DNA of 64,000 bases from Arctopsyche grandis (Eukaryota; Arthropoda; Insecta; Trichoptera; Hydropsychidae): NCBI RefSeq assembly GCF_051622035.1, contig NC_135362.1, positions 14,077,501 to 14,141,500 on the forward strand, given 5' to 3'. Below, piece by piece: positions 1 through 14,300 of the stretch; within the stretch, counting starts at the first letter, position 1, and every line of letters begins with the position of its first letter. The position numbers and the translations under genes are program-made. The notes beneath the pieces are model-generated. The model saw nothing but the letters and a program-made list of their open reading frames with translations, searched no databases and was not told the DNA's origin.

Positions 1-1299
1 TCAAACATGTTACACATACGTACATACATATATTATCATTACACCAAAATGGCTTTCTACGTGTTGCTTTTCTAAAACTGTTTAATATGTATGTATAACA
101 TATAAATGTATGTGTACCTTTATATTATGTACATATGTACATACATATCCGTACGCGAAGACACGATAACATACATACGTATTACATAATACAAACATAC
201 AACAAAAGCCGCTGAAATGAAGATGTGAATTAATCACAACCAGTTGAATCCAGAATTGCTATACATGCATACATATGTATGTACATAAAGACATATTTCA
301 GCGAACGATCCAATTCACAATAAACCGGCAAGAGCTTTGAAAAGACGGGACGAGAAGGAATTATTCCTGCAATGACTTGTCCTTTGTAAAGGATGATCGT
401 TATAATTAAAAATATATATGTGATAGATATCGTTGGCATTTCTCGATACAATTTTTGAATTCAAAATTTCTCCTTTAAGCAATAAAAAAACATATTTATG
501 CATAAATGTTAAATTTGTACATAAAAAAAGAATTTGTGCAAAATTATTGATCAAAACATAAATTATATCTGTAAAAAGGGAGTATAGATATGAATGTACA
601 TATTCTCCACTCTTGCACTCTAAGAGACGGAGGCGAAATAAAAAAAAAAAAGAATACTTGGTGGCAGGACACGTTTTTATTTTTATGGCAGGATAAAGAA
701 GCTTATCTCGAAGCAATTTTATATCGCTCGAGTACAAATGAAAGTACATACATATATGTATGTCTATATCTACGAGTACGTTTGTATTCGAAACGAATGA
801 TTGTGCATGATTTTATCCGATGGGAAAAGTAAACATGCGAGGATTTGAATACATTAACAACGCCTTGCGCATTTAAAAATTAGCACAAAATCAAGGCGAA
901 AGTGTAATACAAATAAAATAATGTCCACATGTATATAAAGAAACATCTTTTGGTGAGGTATTAGCCGAAATAAACCTAATTAGAATTTCAAATGAACTCG
1001 ATTTCTTTCTTTTATAGCGCTAATCAACAAAAAAAAACGCTTAAGAAAGAAAAGAAAAATGGAAGAGAAAATTATCCAACAAAATTAAAGAGACCTTCAT
1101 TCTTTTCCGCTCATTCACAGTATTAAGAGTTAATTTATCAATGAGCTTAACTCCTAAATTTTTATTTTAATTACAACGATATGATTGACGTTCATAAAAA
1201 AAAAAAAAAATCACCACACGAAATCACACCGACACGCAACATTGCAATTAGAAAGATTGCGCACAATCATGCGTATAAAATATATATATATATATATAA
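1..1299. other. no gene; AT-rich DNA with TACATA palindromes
   Basis: Overlapping frames at 230-830 are AT-rich and unrelated to any protein I know. Repeated TACATACATATGTATGTACA-type palindromes (for example around 265-290). Confidence 0.6.
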
Positions 1300-1557
1300 C
1301 TAGTTGTTTTACCCGGATTCACTCAGTATTTGTAATATAAACAGCTTAAACATGGCGAATCTAATAGTAAATATTAATTTGTTTTTTATTAAATCTATTT
1401 GAATCGAAAAAAATATAATATTCAACCAATTGAATTGTCGTCTTAGAAAATTTGTTTTGTTTACGAAGTTCTCAACTAAAGATACTTACATATATACATA
1501 TATATGTACATACTTACATACTTGCATACAGAGTCTCTTTCGAAATTATATATTAGA
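1300..1557 (-). mobile_element. short non-autonomous Helitron
   Basis: Read on the minus strand it begins TCTAATATATAATTTCGAAA, preceded by A, and ends GGGTAAAACAACTAG, followed by T. This is the canonical A|TC...CTAG|T arrangement without target duplication. A second copy with the same ends and interior lies at 62066-62300. No coding capacity. Confidence 0.7.
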
Positions 1558-3254
1558 TAAATAATATTATTCAAATTTAATATAAATCAGGTCTTATACT
1601 GTTAAGTTATATTAGATTTCGTACATCTCATTAGGCCATTTAAGAGAGGTATTTGATCTTATAGAGTGGTGGGGTGGGTGTCCTGGGAAATTTCGCGCTG
1701 GCTCACAACCAGTTTTCTGAGTCGGGTTTCGTCAAATAATCCCGGTAATTTAAAGGGTTCTACTTGTATTGGACATTGCTAGTGGGCAGTTTAGCGCACT
1801 GGACCTTGAAGAGAATTACCAAAGGATCATTTGATTGTTTTCTTCCTGTTGTTTCATCTCCAGTTCCGCATTCTGCGTATAAACACACACGGGCATCGAA
1901 ATGTGGACAGGAAAACTTTTTTCACAGTGTGAATTTATAATTATTGTCGAAAACCTTTATTAAGCGGGAATCCTATGTAAACATATTTCATTGAAATATG
2001 TTGTAATTAACTTCGTTAATTCAAAACATTCCCGAGCTGTAGAAATTTAATATACAAGAAGCATTTTACCGATTCCAAAAATTTTAATCCTAAAATATAC
2101 AGTTACAAAAATTATTTTCAGGAACAACGCATTTGAAATTTTCAATTTATTTTGAAAGGATTATCCTTCGGCTAGCATGCTACTAATTAATGATAAATAT
2201 CGAGACTTCCTTTCATGTATATTCGCTGCCAGTCAAATTAATGGCACTGTCGGTAGTTTTAGCGATAATATTACTAAAGATAAAACCTACTAGAAATTAA
2301 TATGTATACACATATGTATACGTAAACATATCATTATACACGTTTTCATACTGAGAGAATTTAATAAGTTAAAGATACTAAGTCGATTGCCACAAATGTA
2401 TACGCTTTAATATAACAATATTCCGGTTTAATATGCATATAAAATGATACAGTTAAAAGCGATCATCAAATTATACACACACCCATTTGGTTTACTCTCG
2501 TTATCATTTGTATTTCTCTCCTACATTTTCTTTCTTTCGTGTATAATAATTGGTTCTAATAAGACAAAGGAAAATTACATCGTTATTTTAATATGAAAAG
2601 ATGGAACATTTTCATTTACAATTTTTATAACCTTTCGCCTCACTATAATACAATTTGAATTTCAAATGCTGCAGTTTCACCTCGTAGTGAAGTATATTGA
2701 GAAGAATACCAATTATAGTTTTTCATTCTCTACAGCATATACGAGTATTAAATCCATCAAAATACATCTAAAATCGAATAAATCTTTGGTTATTTGACAT
2801 CTCACCCTGGCAATTTATTGAACCCGGATTTGAAAACCATTAAATTCTTAATATTCGAAAATATTCAAATCAGAAACATTTTCCGTTTGTTCAAAATCTG
2901 CAATTCATATGTGAAAATTGAATATATTTATTAAATTAATGAATTATGCAAAATATTTGAATAGTCAATAGTTAAAAATGGCACATATACATAAATACAT
3001 CCATATTTATGTAATATATTTGAATTGGAAACCCCATTTCAATAATTTTATAGCCTCTATCTTAAAAATTAAATAGGGCAAAATTGGAATACTCACAAAA
3101 AACACATTTTATTATTTCAATCGAACAAGTACACTTGCCTTTGCAGATCGCTCCAAAGCAACAAGTGTACAAATAAGATACAATATAAATCAATACAAGC
3201 ATTTTTATACAATGCGAATTCATACAAACATCATCCACAGACCTTTTTGTTATA
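1558..3254. other. no gene seen
   Basis: AT-rich sequence. A slightly GC-richer run at 1660-1890 (GAGTGGTGGGGTGGGTGTCC) shows no frame or known repeat. Confidence 0.55.
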
Positions 3255-3490
3255 CAAATCGCTGAATCTCTAGACGCTGAATAACTTGAGATTTCCAGGA
3301 GAGATAGGAAAGGAGATGGCCAATTTTACAGGAAACATTTCAATGAAAATCAGGAAAATTGGCAAACTCTGATAGGAAACGATAGACTTGGAGTCACAAA
3401 CCAAGGTCAGGCCGACGGCTACTAGTGGGAATCGAACCCCTCTGATCAAAAGCATAATATGCTGACCACTAGTCCACGCTGCTTGTTTAG
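3255..3490 (-). mobile_element. tRNA-derived SINE, minus orientation
   Basis: On the minus strand a tRNA-like head begins AGCAGCGTGGACTAGTGGTC (box A-like) and has box B GGTTCGATTCC, followed by the family core ('TCGTTTCCTATCAGAGTTTGCCAA'-type sequence). It differs from the other copies in its head and lacks a recognisable tail. It is a SINE head, not a tRNA gene. Confidence 0.65.
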
Positions 3491-3527
3491 GTTTTAGGTT
3501 TATTATGAAAATAGCTACATATATATT

Positions 3528-3620
3528 TTGTCGGATCAAAACACACGACGAAATCGTGTTGTTGATCGAAATCGAAATCGAAATCGAAATCGGATCAAAA
3601 CAAACGACGAAAAGGTTGAA
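3528..3620. repeat. GAAATC hexamer array inside a 20-bp direct repeat
   Basis: GGATCAAAACACACGACGAAA and its near copy GGATCAAAACAAACGACGAAA bracket a run of about five GAAATC units (3567-3592). Confidence 0.8.
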
Positions 3621-4499
3621 GAACGAATTAAAAATCAACAAGCGGACAACTTAACGATTTTTGATTTTGAATGTAATGCACCTAAACATAAATATTATCA
3701 TGCAAAATATAAAGTTACATATCCGTTCAACTGAATTCGAGACATACACAGTGCAAACATGTTTCGATCGAAATACTCTTTATGACCCGTGTAGCATTCT
3801 AACGGCTTCCGATCGTATAAATAGAAATGCTTTTCCAGAACGTTCGGAAAACTTGGTTAAAAGTTTTCACGTGTCGTCGCCATTTCCCAACACTTTATAT
3901 CGACAACATTGCAGCGGGTTCACACAAAACAAAATTTTCAACTTGGACTTTTCGACATACATATGTATATATGTATGCAGAGATACATCGAGATTATGAT
4001 GTAAAATGACGTGGGCAAAATGTGTTTATGCGGATCGAAGCGTGGAATCGGGTCAAAGCTCAGCCTTTGATGATACGCAGGTCCATTAATCTAAAGATAA
4101 CTTTATACATTACTAAAACGGTTTGTATCTTTGTGTGAAAATAAAATAGAACAGAAAAACGGTCGCGCATTCAGACAGTCGTAGACTCGGGCAATGTACA
4201 CACATACTTCGTTGTCGGGAAGGAAACTTTAACCGAACGGTTAAACTTAATCGCGACGGAGCTTTTGCACAATTTAGTGCTAAATATTTCAGTAAATTGA
4301 TCCAATTTATCACGGATCACTCGAGAACAATACCAGCGCCATTCTTAATATCAAACGATTTATTCAAACAAATTCATACTACATACATTTACACTTTAAA
4401 CAACAACACAATTCCCATAGCGCCATTTTCGCACGCAATTATATACTATTTTCAAACAAATTCAAGTTGGCTAACTTCCAATAAACAATAGAGAGCAGT
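3621..4499. other. no gene seen
   Basis: Short overlapping frames at 3661-4009 and 4113-4491 have no recognisable domain and no codon bias. Confidence 0.5.
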
Positions 4500-4760
4500 A
4501 TTCAGGTAGCCAGAGCTCGTTTAAATTCACCTCGGATCATTTTCACCATACATCTTACGCACGTGTCGCACGTACCGGAAGTGCCGTAGTAGTCAGTCGT
4601 TTGGGATTGTTTTTATTTTCTTTTTTTCAGCAAAGTGTTGGCGAAGATTGTCCGTACTTTAAACGGAGCGATTCTATTTTGGCGTGGACGTTGGCTATTT
4701 GTGTCCACAACGGCAAACGGTACAGCTACACGAAACGAGTTGTTCGTTGAACATATACAT
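4500..4760 (+). promoter_or_regulatory. promoter-like, GC-richer stretch upstream of the RGK exons
   Basis: A local rise in GC and CpG, with an arthropod initiator-like GTCAGTCGTT near 4592 and, about 30-40 bases on, a strong pyrimidine tract ending in CAG (4630). It could be a transcription start or untranslated exon of the RGK gene, 3.4 kb upstream of the first coding exon found. No coding frame was recognised. Confidence 0.22.
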
Positions 4761-7256
4761 ACATAAGAGCTCCCATTGTAAAGATTGATTGGAATACAAT
4801 AGTATTATTATATTATATATTTCATATAAAAGATCATTTCTCAATGCTGAATGCCAAGGTTAATGATACAGATTAAAATTAAAATATATGCGGATACATC
4901 GATTGAATAGTCCGTTAAGTAAATATGTACATACATACTTCAAATTGCATCACTCATCTTAAAAGACGGCCCTTGATTCAAGTGTTGCCTCTTCTAATGA
5001 ACTAACCCATTGATTGGTCGACGGTTAATTTTCCATTACAGAACACCAACGTTTGCTAATTAATTAATACGTTCCACTAAAACTCTCAGTATGCATACAT
5101 TTATTGCACAGTTCATATCAAATACGGAAAGGTTACAGAAACACACATCAAGAAAACATGAATAAACATATGTATATAATACTTAAGTAAATTGACAGCA
5201 TTTTTACTATATATCATAAAGGATTATGTTTATTTATTAAAAATAGCAACATACAGTATTAAAATATTTTTTCAAAACATTAACACCAAAAGAGTTTATG
5301 TATATTTATTTATTTATGCATTATATATTAATCCCCACCATAGATACCACTAAAAGTTGCCCAAGTCGACACCTATGATCATACTGTCATAAGTATCAAA
5401 TACCATCATTACACATATTTATTATACACAACACATGAGTTGAAAACACTGTGCGACAACTCCTGCCACTCAACTCTTCCACTGTGGAAGCCGCTATAGT
5501 ACATATATGTAGTTCCGTCATACATACATACATATGTATGTAGATCTTTCTCTTCCCAACTCATCGAAAATAACTAAATAGTTGATTGCAGTTCACCTTA
5601 ATATTTCTGGTGCTTCACTCAATATAACCGGGAAGGTCGACTGTCCCGACATTAAACATACATTGTGTATGTTTTAATAGATCTTATGCATACACTGTAC
5701 GCTAAAGAATATATTCGTCTAACATTGAAAAGTATGCCAAGCTTTTACAATTTTACATAAATAAATAGTAGTAGAAGTAGACATTTTCGTTTCTTTCTAA
5801 GAGTCAAAGGCTTTAAAGAGTTTCGTTGAAAATTTTCGGTTATTAATATACATAGATGAAACCTTATAACGACGGTTCCAAGTAACGTAATATGGTTTTC
5901 CGACGTTTCGTGAACAAAGTCAATCTCGTAGTCTTCGAAACTTTTACGGTGAGCGAGCTTTGCCCTTTCACCTGTTTGTATATGTATTCAGCAGCAGTGC
6001 GTCGCATAATAATTATGCAGAAACGAACAACGAGCTTTAAAATACGAAAAGACACCAAGACATTCGTCGTATTAATTACGAAACGTCGCTTCCTTGCTTT
6101 ATCCAGTTGTAATGTTGAGAGATACAACCCTTTTAGTGGGTTGCGATAGTAGATTCATGGATATTGATCAATATCTACATTAATATATAATACATGTACG
6201 TATTTAATATAATATATAATATGTATTACCTACATACATGTAAATGTCTGAATGAAAAAAATCAACGTTAGTTGAAAACAAATTATATAAACACAGCATA
6301 CATATATCATGTGTTTCTACGTTTTAATAAAGGTATTTGAAATGTTAAAAAAAAAACCGAAGCTTACTAAGTATTCATTTGGGGTTACCGCGCGTAAAAG
6401 CTCACGTTGTATAACCACGATAAACAAACGAAATGAAAATACCCTAAAATTTCATCGCAAATATAATTTTTTCAACAATCAACATTCGTGTATTATTCAT
6501 TTTTCGGTATTTGAAACGGTCAAATTTGAATGACATGTCGGAGATTATTTGCATTTGATTTGAGTCAAATGTGAACCTTAATAAGGGACATTATTTGTAC
6601 AGGGAAGTGGGATTTTAAGGAAACTGAAGGTACACACGCACACATATGTATATAATCCGAATAAAAATGAAATTTACATATTATTGTTTTTGGGCGGGAT
6701 TTTATCCAGATTGTTTATTTTTTGTATAAAATGAAAACTTCGCGAGACTTCAAATTAATTAATATTATTATTATTATGTAAGGTTCATATATTTGTTTTA
6801 AATTTAAATATTCAACAATCCGTATACTTATATTAATGTTGTGATGAATGTTTTTCGATTTTCTAAAGACCCATACATCATTATGAGAGCGTTCGTAGTC
6901 AAAGGACAATTGAAGGTTTATCTTATTTTCAAAATGTTAGGGCACAAAATGCGAAACACATTTCATATATGAAAATTTTTTTCGTATTTTTATCGTCGAT
7001 ACAAATATTACAAATATCCGGAAAATAGAAGCGAATTGTGAATTATTTTCGGTCTTTTGAGTTACTTTGACAGAAAAGGACAAAACCGGGAAAATAAGGT
7101 TGATAGAAGAGTATAGGTATGTATAGATAGTAAAAGAGAAAAGTTTTACGCCTATATACATATATACGCGTATATACTCATAATATATTTTGAAAATATC
7201 AAATAATATAAAAACGTTCCCAATAAAATACAACATGAAAACACATGCATACATAC

Positions 7257-7257
<1 letters not shown>
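4761..7257. other. no gene seen
   Basis: AT-rich with TACATA motifs. Frames of 85 and 87 codons oppose each other at 5864-6149, which argues for low stop density rather than coding. Confidence 0.55.
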
Positions 7258-7324
<67 letters not shown>

Positions 7325-7345
7325 ATATATATACATATATACCTA
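7258..7345. repeat. AT/GT microsatellite
   Basis: (AT)n of about 50 bp running into (GT)n and back into (AT)n. The 149-residue minus-strand frame across it is an artefact. Confidence 0.9.
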
Positions 7346-8139
7346 AAAATAAATATAGTCCATTGATAATATCTGATACACCCCAAGGGAAAAGTAATAC
7401 TGTCCGTTTTAATTTCGTACTCTAATTATGATATCGCGAACATTTTAATACAGGCGAAAAATATACCAAATTTTATACTATCGACGGAGATAATATGCAA
7501 TTGTTAACATTATCGGGCTCGTTTTGTTTAAACATAAAATTGAATACGTTCCGCCCTGGCTAAAGATGTTTTCTGGTAAGATTTATTTATTTAATCAATC
7601 ATGTCTCGCATATTTGCTTTTTGAATTATCATCGAAATCAGCATACATTTGTTTAATACCATGATTTTCAGGAGAAAATTTTGTATATATTTTGTATAAT
7701 TTCGACGCAACACTACATATATACCTATAGTAAGTAGTGGTGAGTAACTAATCAGAAGGTATATATACATAGCATATATATGGTTTATTTTATTTTATTA
7801 AATACACACATCATATGTGCCATGACAAGAATTACCCCAAAACGGTACATAGGGTTAGATTATTTTTGTGCATAAATACTAACAATTTTTCAAATATAAC
7901 GGGGCATAGAATACAATAGAAACATCTATGGACAGTTGACAAACTTATGATAAACATAAAATTTGTGAGAAATATATTAAGTAGGTAGCATTTTATAATA
8001 TTCAACAAATTCGAAATGATAATAACTAGAATAACCACCGGTAATACCCTAATTGATTGCATAATGTCAAATGTTAAATATAACCTTTAATTTTAACAAA
8101 AATTACAACTGATATACATCATCAATGCTTTGTCAACAG
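7346..8139. other. sequence immediately upstream of RGK exon a; nothing else seen
   Basis: AT-rich up to the acceptor at 8139; the last intron presumably spans at least this stretch. Confidence 0.5.
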
Positions 8140-8379
8140 GTGTTGTCAACCGTGGTGACTCGTTTCGACGCAGAAGATCGATGTCTAACACCTTAGCGCC
8201 ATCACCGGGTTCGGGTGGGGGCGCAGGCCCCGAGCCCCCGGACCGTGGCCCCCGGCGCTCCGCCCCCCCAACCTCATCTCACCGAGTGGCCATCATGGGA
8301 GCCCCCGGCGTAGGAAAGACAGCACTCATCAGCCAGTTCCAAACATCCGAGTGTATCAACGCTTACGACAGGCCCGGAG
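8140..8379 (+). CDS. RGK exon a: N-terminal Arg/Ser/Pro-rich region and P-loop
   Basis: The acceptor is TGTCAACAG at 8131-8139; the exon enters at the second base of a codon. It carries NRGDSFRRRRSMSN, then a low-complexity Gly/Pro-rich linker, then HRVAIMGAPGVGKTALISQF with the P-loop at 8298-8321. The donor is GAG|GTATAC at 8379/8380. The exon is strikingly GC-rich against its AT-rich surroundings. The open frame continues to 8480 in the intron, which is read-through rather than coding. Confidence 0.88.
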
Positions 8380-11300
8380 GTATACCTAAACTTTTCTCTT
8401 TGTTTCGAGAGTTGAATTTTTTTGACGAAAAAAATTGCTACTATATATGGAGTATCGGATTCAAAAGAAACGTAGCATAAAATTGAACAACCCGATTCGC
8501 TTCGAATCTCTATTACAAGAATGCTTATTCGAAAATTTCGTAAGCAAAAGTCAGCGATTTTAAATATGTAATAGCCGAGTCGGGTTGATAATACGGTCTG
8601 ATTAATTTGGAATTCATATTTTTTGCTAAAGAAATTTAACTTGACATACATATATATAGGATCCGGATGTGAAGGATTCCAAATGAAACGCGCAGATTAA
8701 GTCAGAACTATTTATTATAACATGTCGTCGGGCTTGTTCTCCAACAAGTGACCATACTCTCCCATGCATACCACACACATACTTTATCCCTATCAGTTTG
8801 ACCAACCACGCATACGGCTCGACTCGTTTAAAAATCATTCCTACATATATGTGTGTATTGTACATAGTTTCATATATTTTTTTCGTTTATAAATAAATTA
8901 ACTAGCGGTTACTAGCATTACATCAATGGATAGCATGTAATGCTTTCTCGTGTGGTCACGGACTCTATTCTTAGTGTAAGCTGTTGGCCAGACTTTGGAT
9001 ATCTAATTCTGAGATCAATCGTTTCCTATCAGTTTTCCAATTTATCTGATTTTGTTAAAATAATTCCAACAAATTGGCATCCCTGTTCTATCTCTCTTGC
9101 AAAAATTCGAGTTATTCAGCATCTCGATTTTCGCTAATTTGTTTCAATGCTGCAAATTTCTACATAAACGTGTTTGGTGATGTTAATCGTTGTTTTTATT
9201 TGCTTTGTATAATACATGTGTACAATGTTTGACCACAGATGTTGTGTTTAATGTAAATATATAATTAATAATTCTTAATCTGCACACTCGTTGCATTGGA
9301 GCTATCTGTTAAGACGAGTGTGCATGATTGATTGAATACAAATAAAAAATATATATTGACAGACTAATCTACTACATATTTTTGTACATATATGTATGTA
9401 TACATACATGCATACATACATAATCTGAAAATCTTCGAAAAAATTGTTGAAAAATTACTTTTTCATTTTTTCATTTTTATTTGTTATTAACAGTCAAAAC
9501 TTAAAAAGAAATCGAATAATAATAAAAAAAAAAACGCGAGAGAATTCTAAGGAGAGTATGAAAGAGGAAAAACCTTTAATCTGCTTGTAGTCCCTTTTTA
9601 TGTCATTTTCAGCTGCGGAGCTTTCGAATTTGATTTAAATTGGAACTTACAGAGAGTAAATGGGAAAAAGGTAAAAAGTGAAGAAAGTATTTTATATAGC
9701 GAAAAGTAAATAAAAAAAAAACGGATAGTGCAATAAATTGTGATCCTAATGAAAATACATTCAACACCTTTTAAATTTTTTTCATTTCGTTGATGCTCTT
9801 TGATGTGAAATCCCACAATGCGAAATTGCGTGACAACGATTTATTATTAAATTCAGATCTTATTTGGTTTGAAGGGCTCAAATAGAAAGTTAGTCAAAGC
9901 AATTTACCCCCTTAATTGGTCTTGAGACCCGCAGGCTCAACCGTTTCCCGTATACTGTAAACGGGAATATTATTTTTTAAACCCCACAATTAACGACTTC
10001 AGCACGAGACACCGTTCCCAACGAGGAAAAATCGTGTATTTAACAAATGTATCGAGTAATTAATTTTAAGCACGGGGGCTATAATGGCGAATATTTTGAA
10101 AATTCGTCCGCCTCGTAATTTATGTCTTTGAACGTTGCTCAGATGTTTCCGTTTAGATTAAAACGAAGCGCGCAGAGAGTCTACTTATTAAAATCAACTT
10201 CTTAAAGGATTTCACAAAGAGCACTCACATAAATTCTCTATGTAAAAGTAACTCCTACCCCGTTTTCCCAAACTTTTCCTTTTCGTATTTTACGGTTATC
10301 ATCGCGAGCGCGAATTCGAGATGGACCAATCGAAAATTAAACCGATTTGCCGGAGACGAGAGAAACAAACACTCTTGAATCGCACGCCGCAAACAAAAAA
10401 CGGGTCCATAGCAGTAGCTGAATTCAAATCACATTGAAAACATTTAATAAAACTCCCAATATCATATCATATACATTTCATTGAGGTGACTCTACATACA
10501 TAGAACGGAGTACGAAATAATATCTATCTCTCTATATCTACGAAGAGGCTTAGGAAAATCGAATCTTTTTTTAAGTTTGACTTTGAATTATTTATCAATT
10601 TGGTTATGTAGAACAAGCGTAGAATGAAGAGGGATTTTTCAATGCAAATTTAAGAATATGTCGTGTGAAATCATGCGGTTGATTGAGTTGACATTGTATG
10701 CTGTCGCCGAGACTAAGGTGACGCCAATTTCGCGACGATCTGGCACCGCTACAGTATCCACCCAAATTCTACGAGTGGTTACGAAAATTCGTCGGAAAAA
10801 CAAAGGAAATTTATTTTGGATGTGAAATTAAATTATGTGCTGCGTATGAACGTACATATTTCGGGAAAATGCAAAATAATCAAGGACACAATTTTAACGT
10901 TGCATAGTTGCATATAAATAATTCATATTTACTATACATACATACATATATGTATGTATATACATGAAATTTATAATGATACTTGAATTGAAATTCATAA
11001 TGATACTTTACGTGCAGTATTTGAATGATAAAAAGAAAACTAATTACAATATTTCATATGTAAAAACTCATTTGTGAATGTACCGCGTTGTTATCACGTA
11101 AATTCTTAACAAAAAAAAAACTGTTGTATGTGAGAATTAATTTTAAAAAGAAAATATAATACATATGTATTTCAGAATTCAAATAAAATAGTTAAAAACA
11201 AATGAACTCACGAATTGAAGGACTTCTGCGAATTACATAGATTCGGAGCACATAAAATTCACAACTTCACAGTTAGTAGCACTATTTATATTTAATTTTA

Positions 11301-14300
11301 AATCAATACCGATATTTTTATACTTATTATTATTATCTGCGGAGCTTTTGATAAATCTGCGGAGCTTTTGGTACATATACCGGAAATGTTAACCATTAAG
11401 AACACGCGCCAAATAGATGCATATATGTGATTATATTCGTCACAATCTTTAACAGAAACACTTTTAAACGTTTGGCATATCGTATTGCACTCGCGTAGTC
11501 AAAAATGATTAGAAGATAACATTTTAACTCGAAATCAGGGTTGATACTGAATGAAACAAATGAATTCCATACCATAAAATATTTGAATTTAATTATTATA
11601 ATATTTTATATATATTTTTTTATATGAAACGTATAATTGTCAATAGTTCGAGTTTTCGTTCATATAACAATGTTGACGTTTGGCACTAGAATACGCGTTT
11701 AAATATTTCAACGGTATTAAGCCACGTCTATGAATGGCAAAAGACGTGCCGGCATGTAATGGAAACATCACGATTGGATTTTAATTAAGGTCATTTAGTA
11801 CGGGAAGGGCTCATCTTTGCAAACGTGAAAAGGTCACTTTTGATTACGACCGAACAAACATAAACCGAATAAGTCAACTCTATCTAGAGATTAATTATCT
11901 CGCGCATACATATGTATGTTTGTAATTTGACTCTGATTTTAATTGTTCCACTTTCACGCGAACAAATATAAAAGTTGCAATAAAAAGCCCTTTCCATTTG
12001 CACCCTTATGAAGATGGTCGCGGTAAAAGCTCTGGAGGACGACGGTTTTCTCCAATTTTACTAGTAATTGTGTGAAATTGGTACGTGAAAAAAGAAAATG
12101 GCTTTTAGGTGCGGTGCCGATGAGGCTTTCGAAATGTTTCTTATTTCCACGACGGTCGCTTTTTTATGCCAAAGGTTGAAAGTGAAAGTAACGATAAGTA
12201 GGGCACATCTTCTTTTCGACAGGGGGAAAAACTAAAGGGAATCTTCAAAAAATATACGAGTGCTTATTTTTGAACGATATATGTATGTATACAGGGATTT
12301 CACACGTGGATAAGTTTATATTGACATTTTGCAAATTCTCTTTTCTTAATAGAAACATTTTCTGTTTATATGTATGTATATGTACATAGGCATATTATTT
12401 TGTTTCCAAAAAAAGAAGAAGAACAAAGTTTTTCTTTGAATTTCCCTTTAAACTTTTTAATAAGAAATTTCGTTTTAATTTTTCAAATTAGAAACCAATT
12501 TAATACTACTAAATACAAGATAATATGGAAAATGTACTTAAATAGGTTTTAATTTTTGACTATCAAAACTGAAGGATTTATTTAACATTTTTTTTACAAT
12601 CCAAAACATATTTTTATTTGTGTATTTATGTTATAAGTCCATAAAAGCATACGAAAATAATCGATAATATTATGTCACAATATTTCCTTGCTTTATAGAA
12701 GACGTAGTAATATTGTAGTAAGAGTAGGGGTTTATGTATATTATATTAGCTGTCACTCTTGTAGACTGGATAAGACGATGTTGTGGTTTACTAGATTCGA
12801 TTTGAAAACAAAATTATTGGCGAAATCACATGTTAGTAACTCTATTCACATTGTGCTATAAATATGATTAATATTGACCTTTAACGGAGTACATAATTTG
12901 GAGACCATTCATCAAACCTTTCACACTCTTATACGATGTCGTTTAATTTATGTTAAATGTAATTTGCTCGACAATATTTTCAGAGACTAATTGCTTCCGA
13001 AAATGTTACTCAATTATTTTCTCGAAATTAAGATTTTCATTAATTTACTAATACTAAGAATTTTTCCTGGCTATGTGTTATGTGCGTATTTTAATTAAGA
13101 TTTATAATTGGATTTCTATTGACCTATTTATGTAAATTTAGTAACAGAGCATTATATATAACTAGTGTTGTGCCCGATGAAATATCATCGCATGGGTTAT
13201 GGCATTTTACATTATTAATTAATAAAGAAATTAAAATAAATGTGTCGGTCCTGTGTTCGATCCGCACGTGGTCGTATTTTCTTCAAATACCTTTTACATA
13301 TATTGGTTTGGCTTAATGGTAGCGTATATATTTAGCACCACTGCGATTACTGGTTCGATTCGCCACAAACTGCTGGTTAGATTTGGGGTTTTTGTGACTC
13401 CAAATCGATCGTTTCCCTATCAGAGTTTGCCAATTTTATCTGATCATTGTTGAAACGGTTCCTGAAAATTGGTAATAGATCCTTCTCTGTTGTCACAAAA
13501 AAAATCTTTGTGTATAATTTGTAGAAATTATGCACAGAAATCTGAAATCTATAGATGTCTCTACAATTTCGTGTTTATTATGTGTATAAAAGTTGTAATA
13601 ATAATTGTGCACAAAATCTCAAAATAATCCATAGATGTCTCTATGATTATCATTTTTGTACTTGATTAATTATTAGTGTTTATTGAACGTAGTGTATACA
13701 TAGGTCGTCTGACCATTCAACGTATTGTATATGTATACGTTGTTTGACCGTTCTGGTACACTCGTCGCATTGGAGCGATCTGTAATGACGATTGTACATT
13801 GATTGTAAAAAAAAAATACTACCTACCTACGTACATACATACAAACACCAATATAAAAATTAATTAATTGATTAAATAAATTTTCAATAGATGGCACTAA
13901 ATGCTCAGAGACTTATTTTCCCAGAGGAAACATTGGTAGTAAACAGTATATATAGTTTTTTGTTGATCTGTTATTATGTTCGTATTATATTCGTACGTTT
14001 TGTTGGCAGTGTTTTAGCTTTGATGTACATATGTCGAATCGAAACGACTATTATTGTACGGTGAGCGTTATTGCACACAGACACATTGATACACAGACAA
14101 ACAGACACACAGAATAGTGCTTTTATATAAATACATATGTATATGCATGATGAAAATTTTTGATACGTCTACGGATGACGTAAAAACTTCACGCTACGTT
14201 TACATATGAAAATATGTATGTATGTCAACATGGAAAAATATGTTTACAAATATCGTGCCTAAACAAGTAAGCTAATATTTGTGACAACATGTTTATGTCA

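Noticed and set aside
3420..3485. tRNA gene on the minus strand
   Set aside because: It has box A and box B but is joined to the SINE core and does not fold into a full cloverleaf by eye.
6937..7386. 149-residue minus-strand frame
   Set aside because: The middle is translated AT/GT microsatellite (Tyr-Ile run); the flanks show no domain.
8274..8651. 125-residue frame opposite RGK exon a
   Set aside because: A shadow of the RGK exon and its downstream intron.
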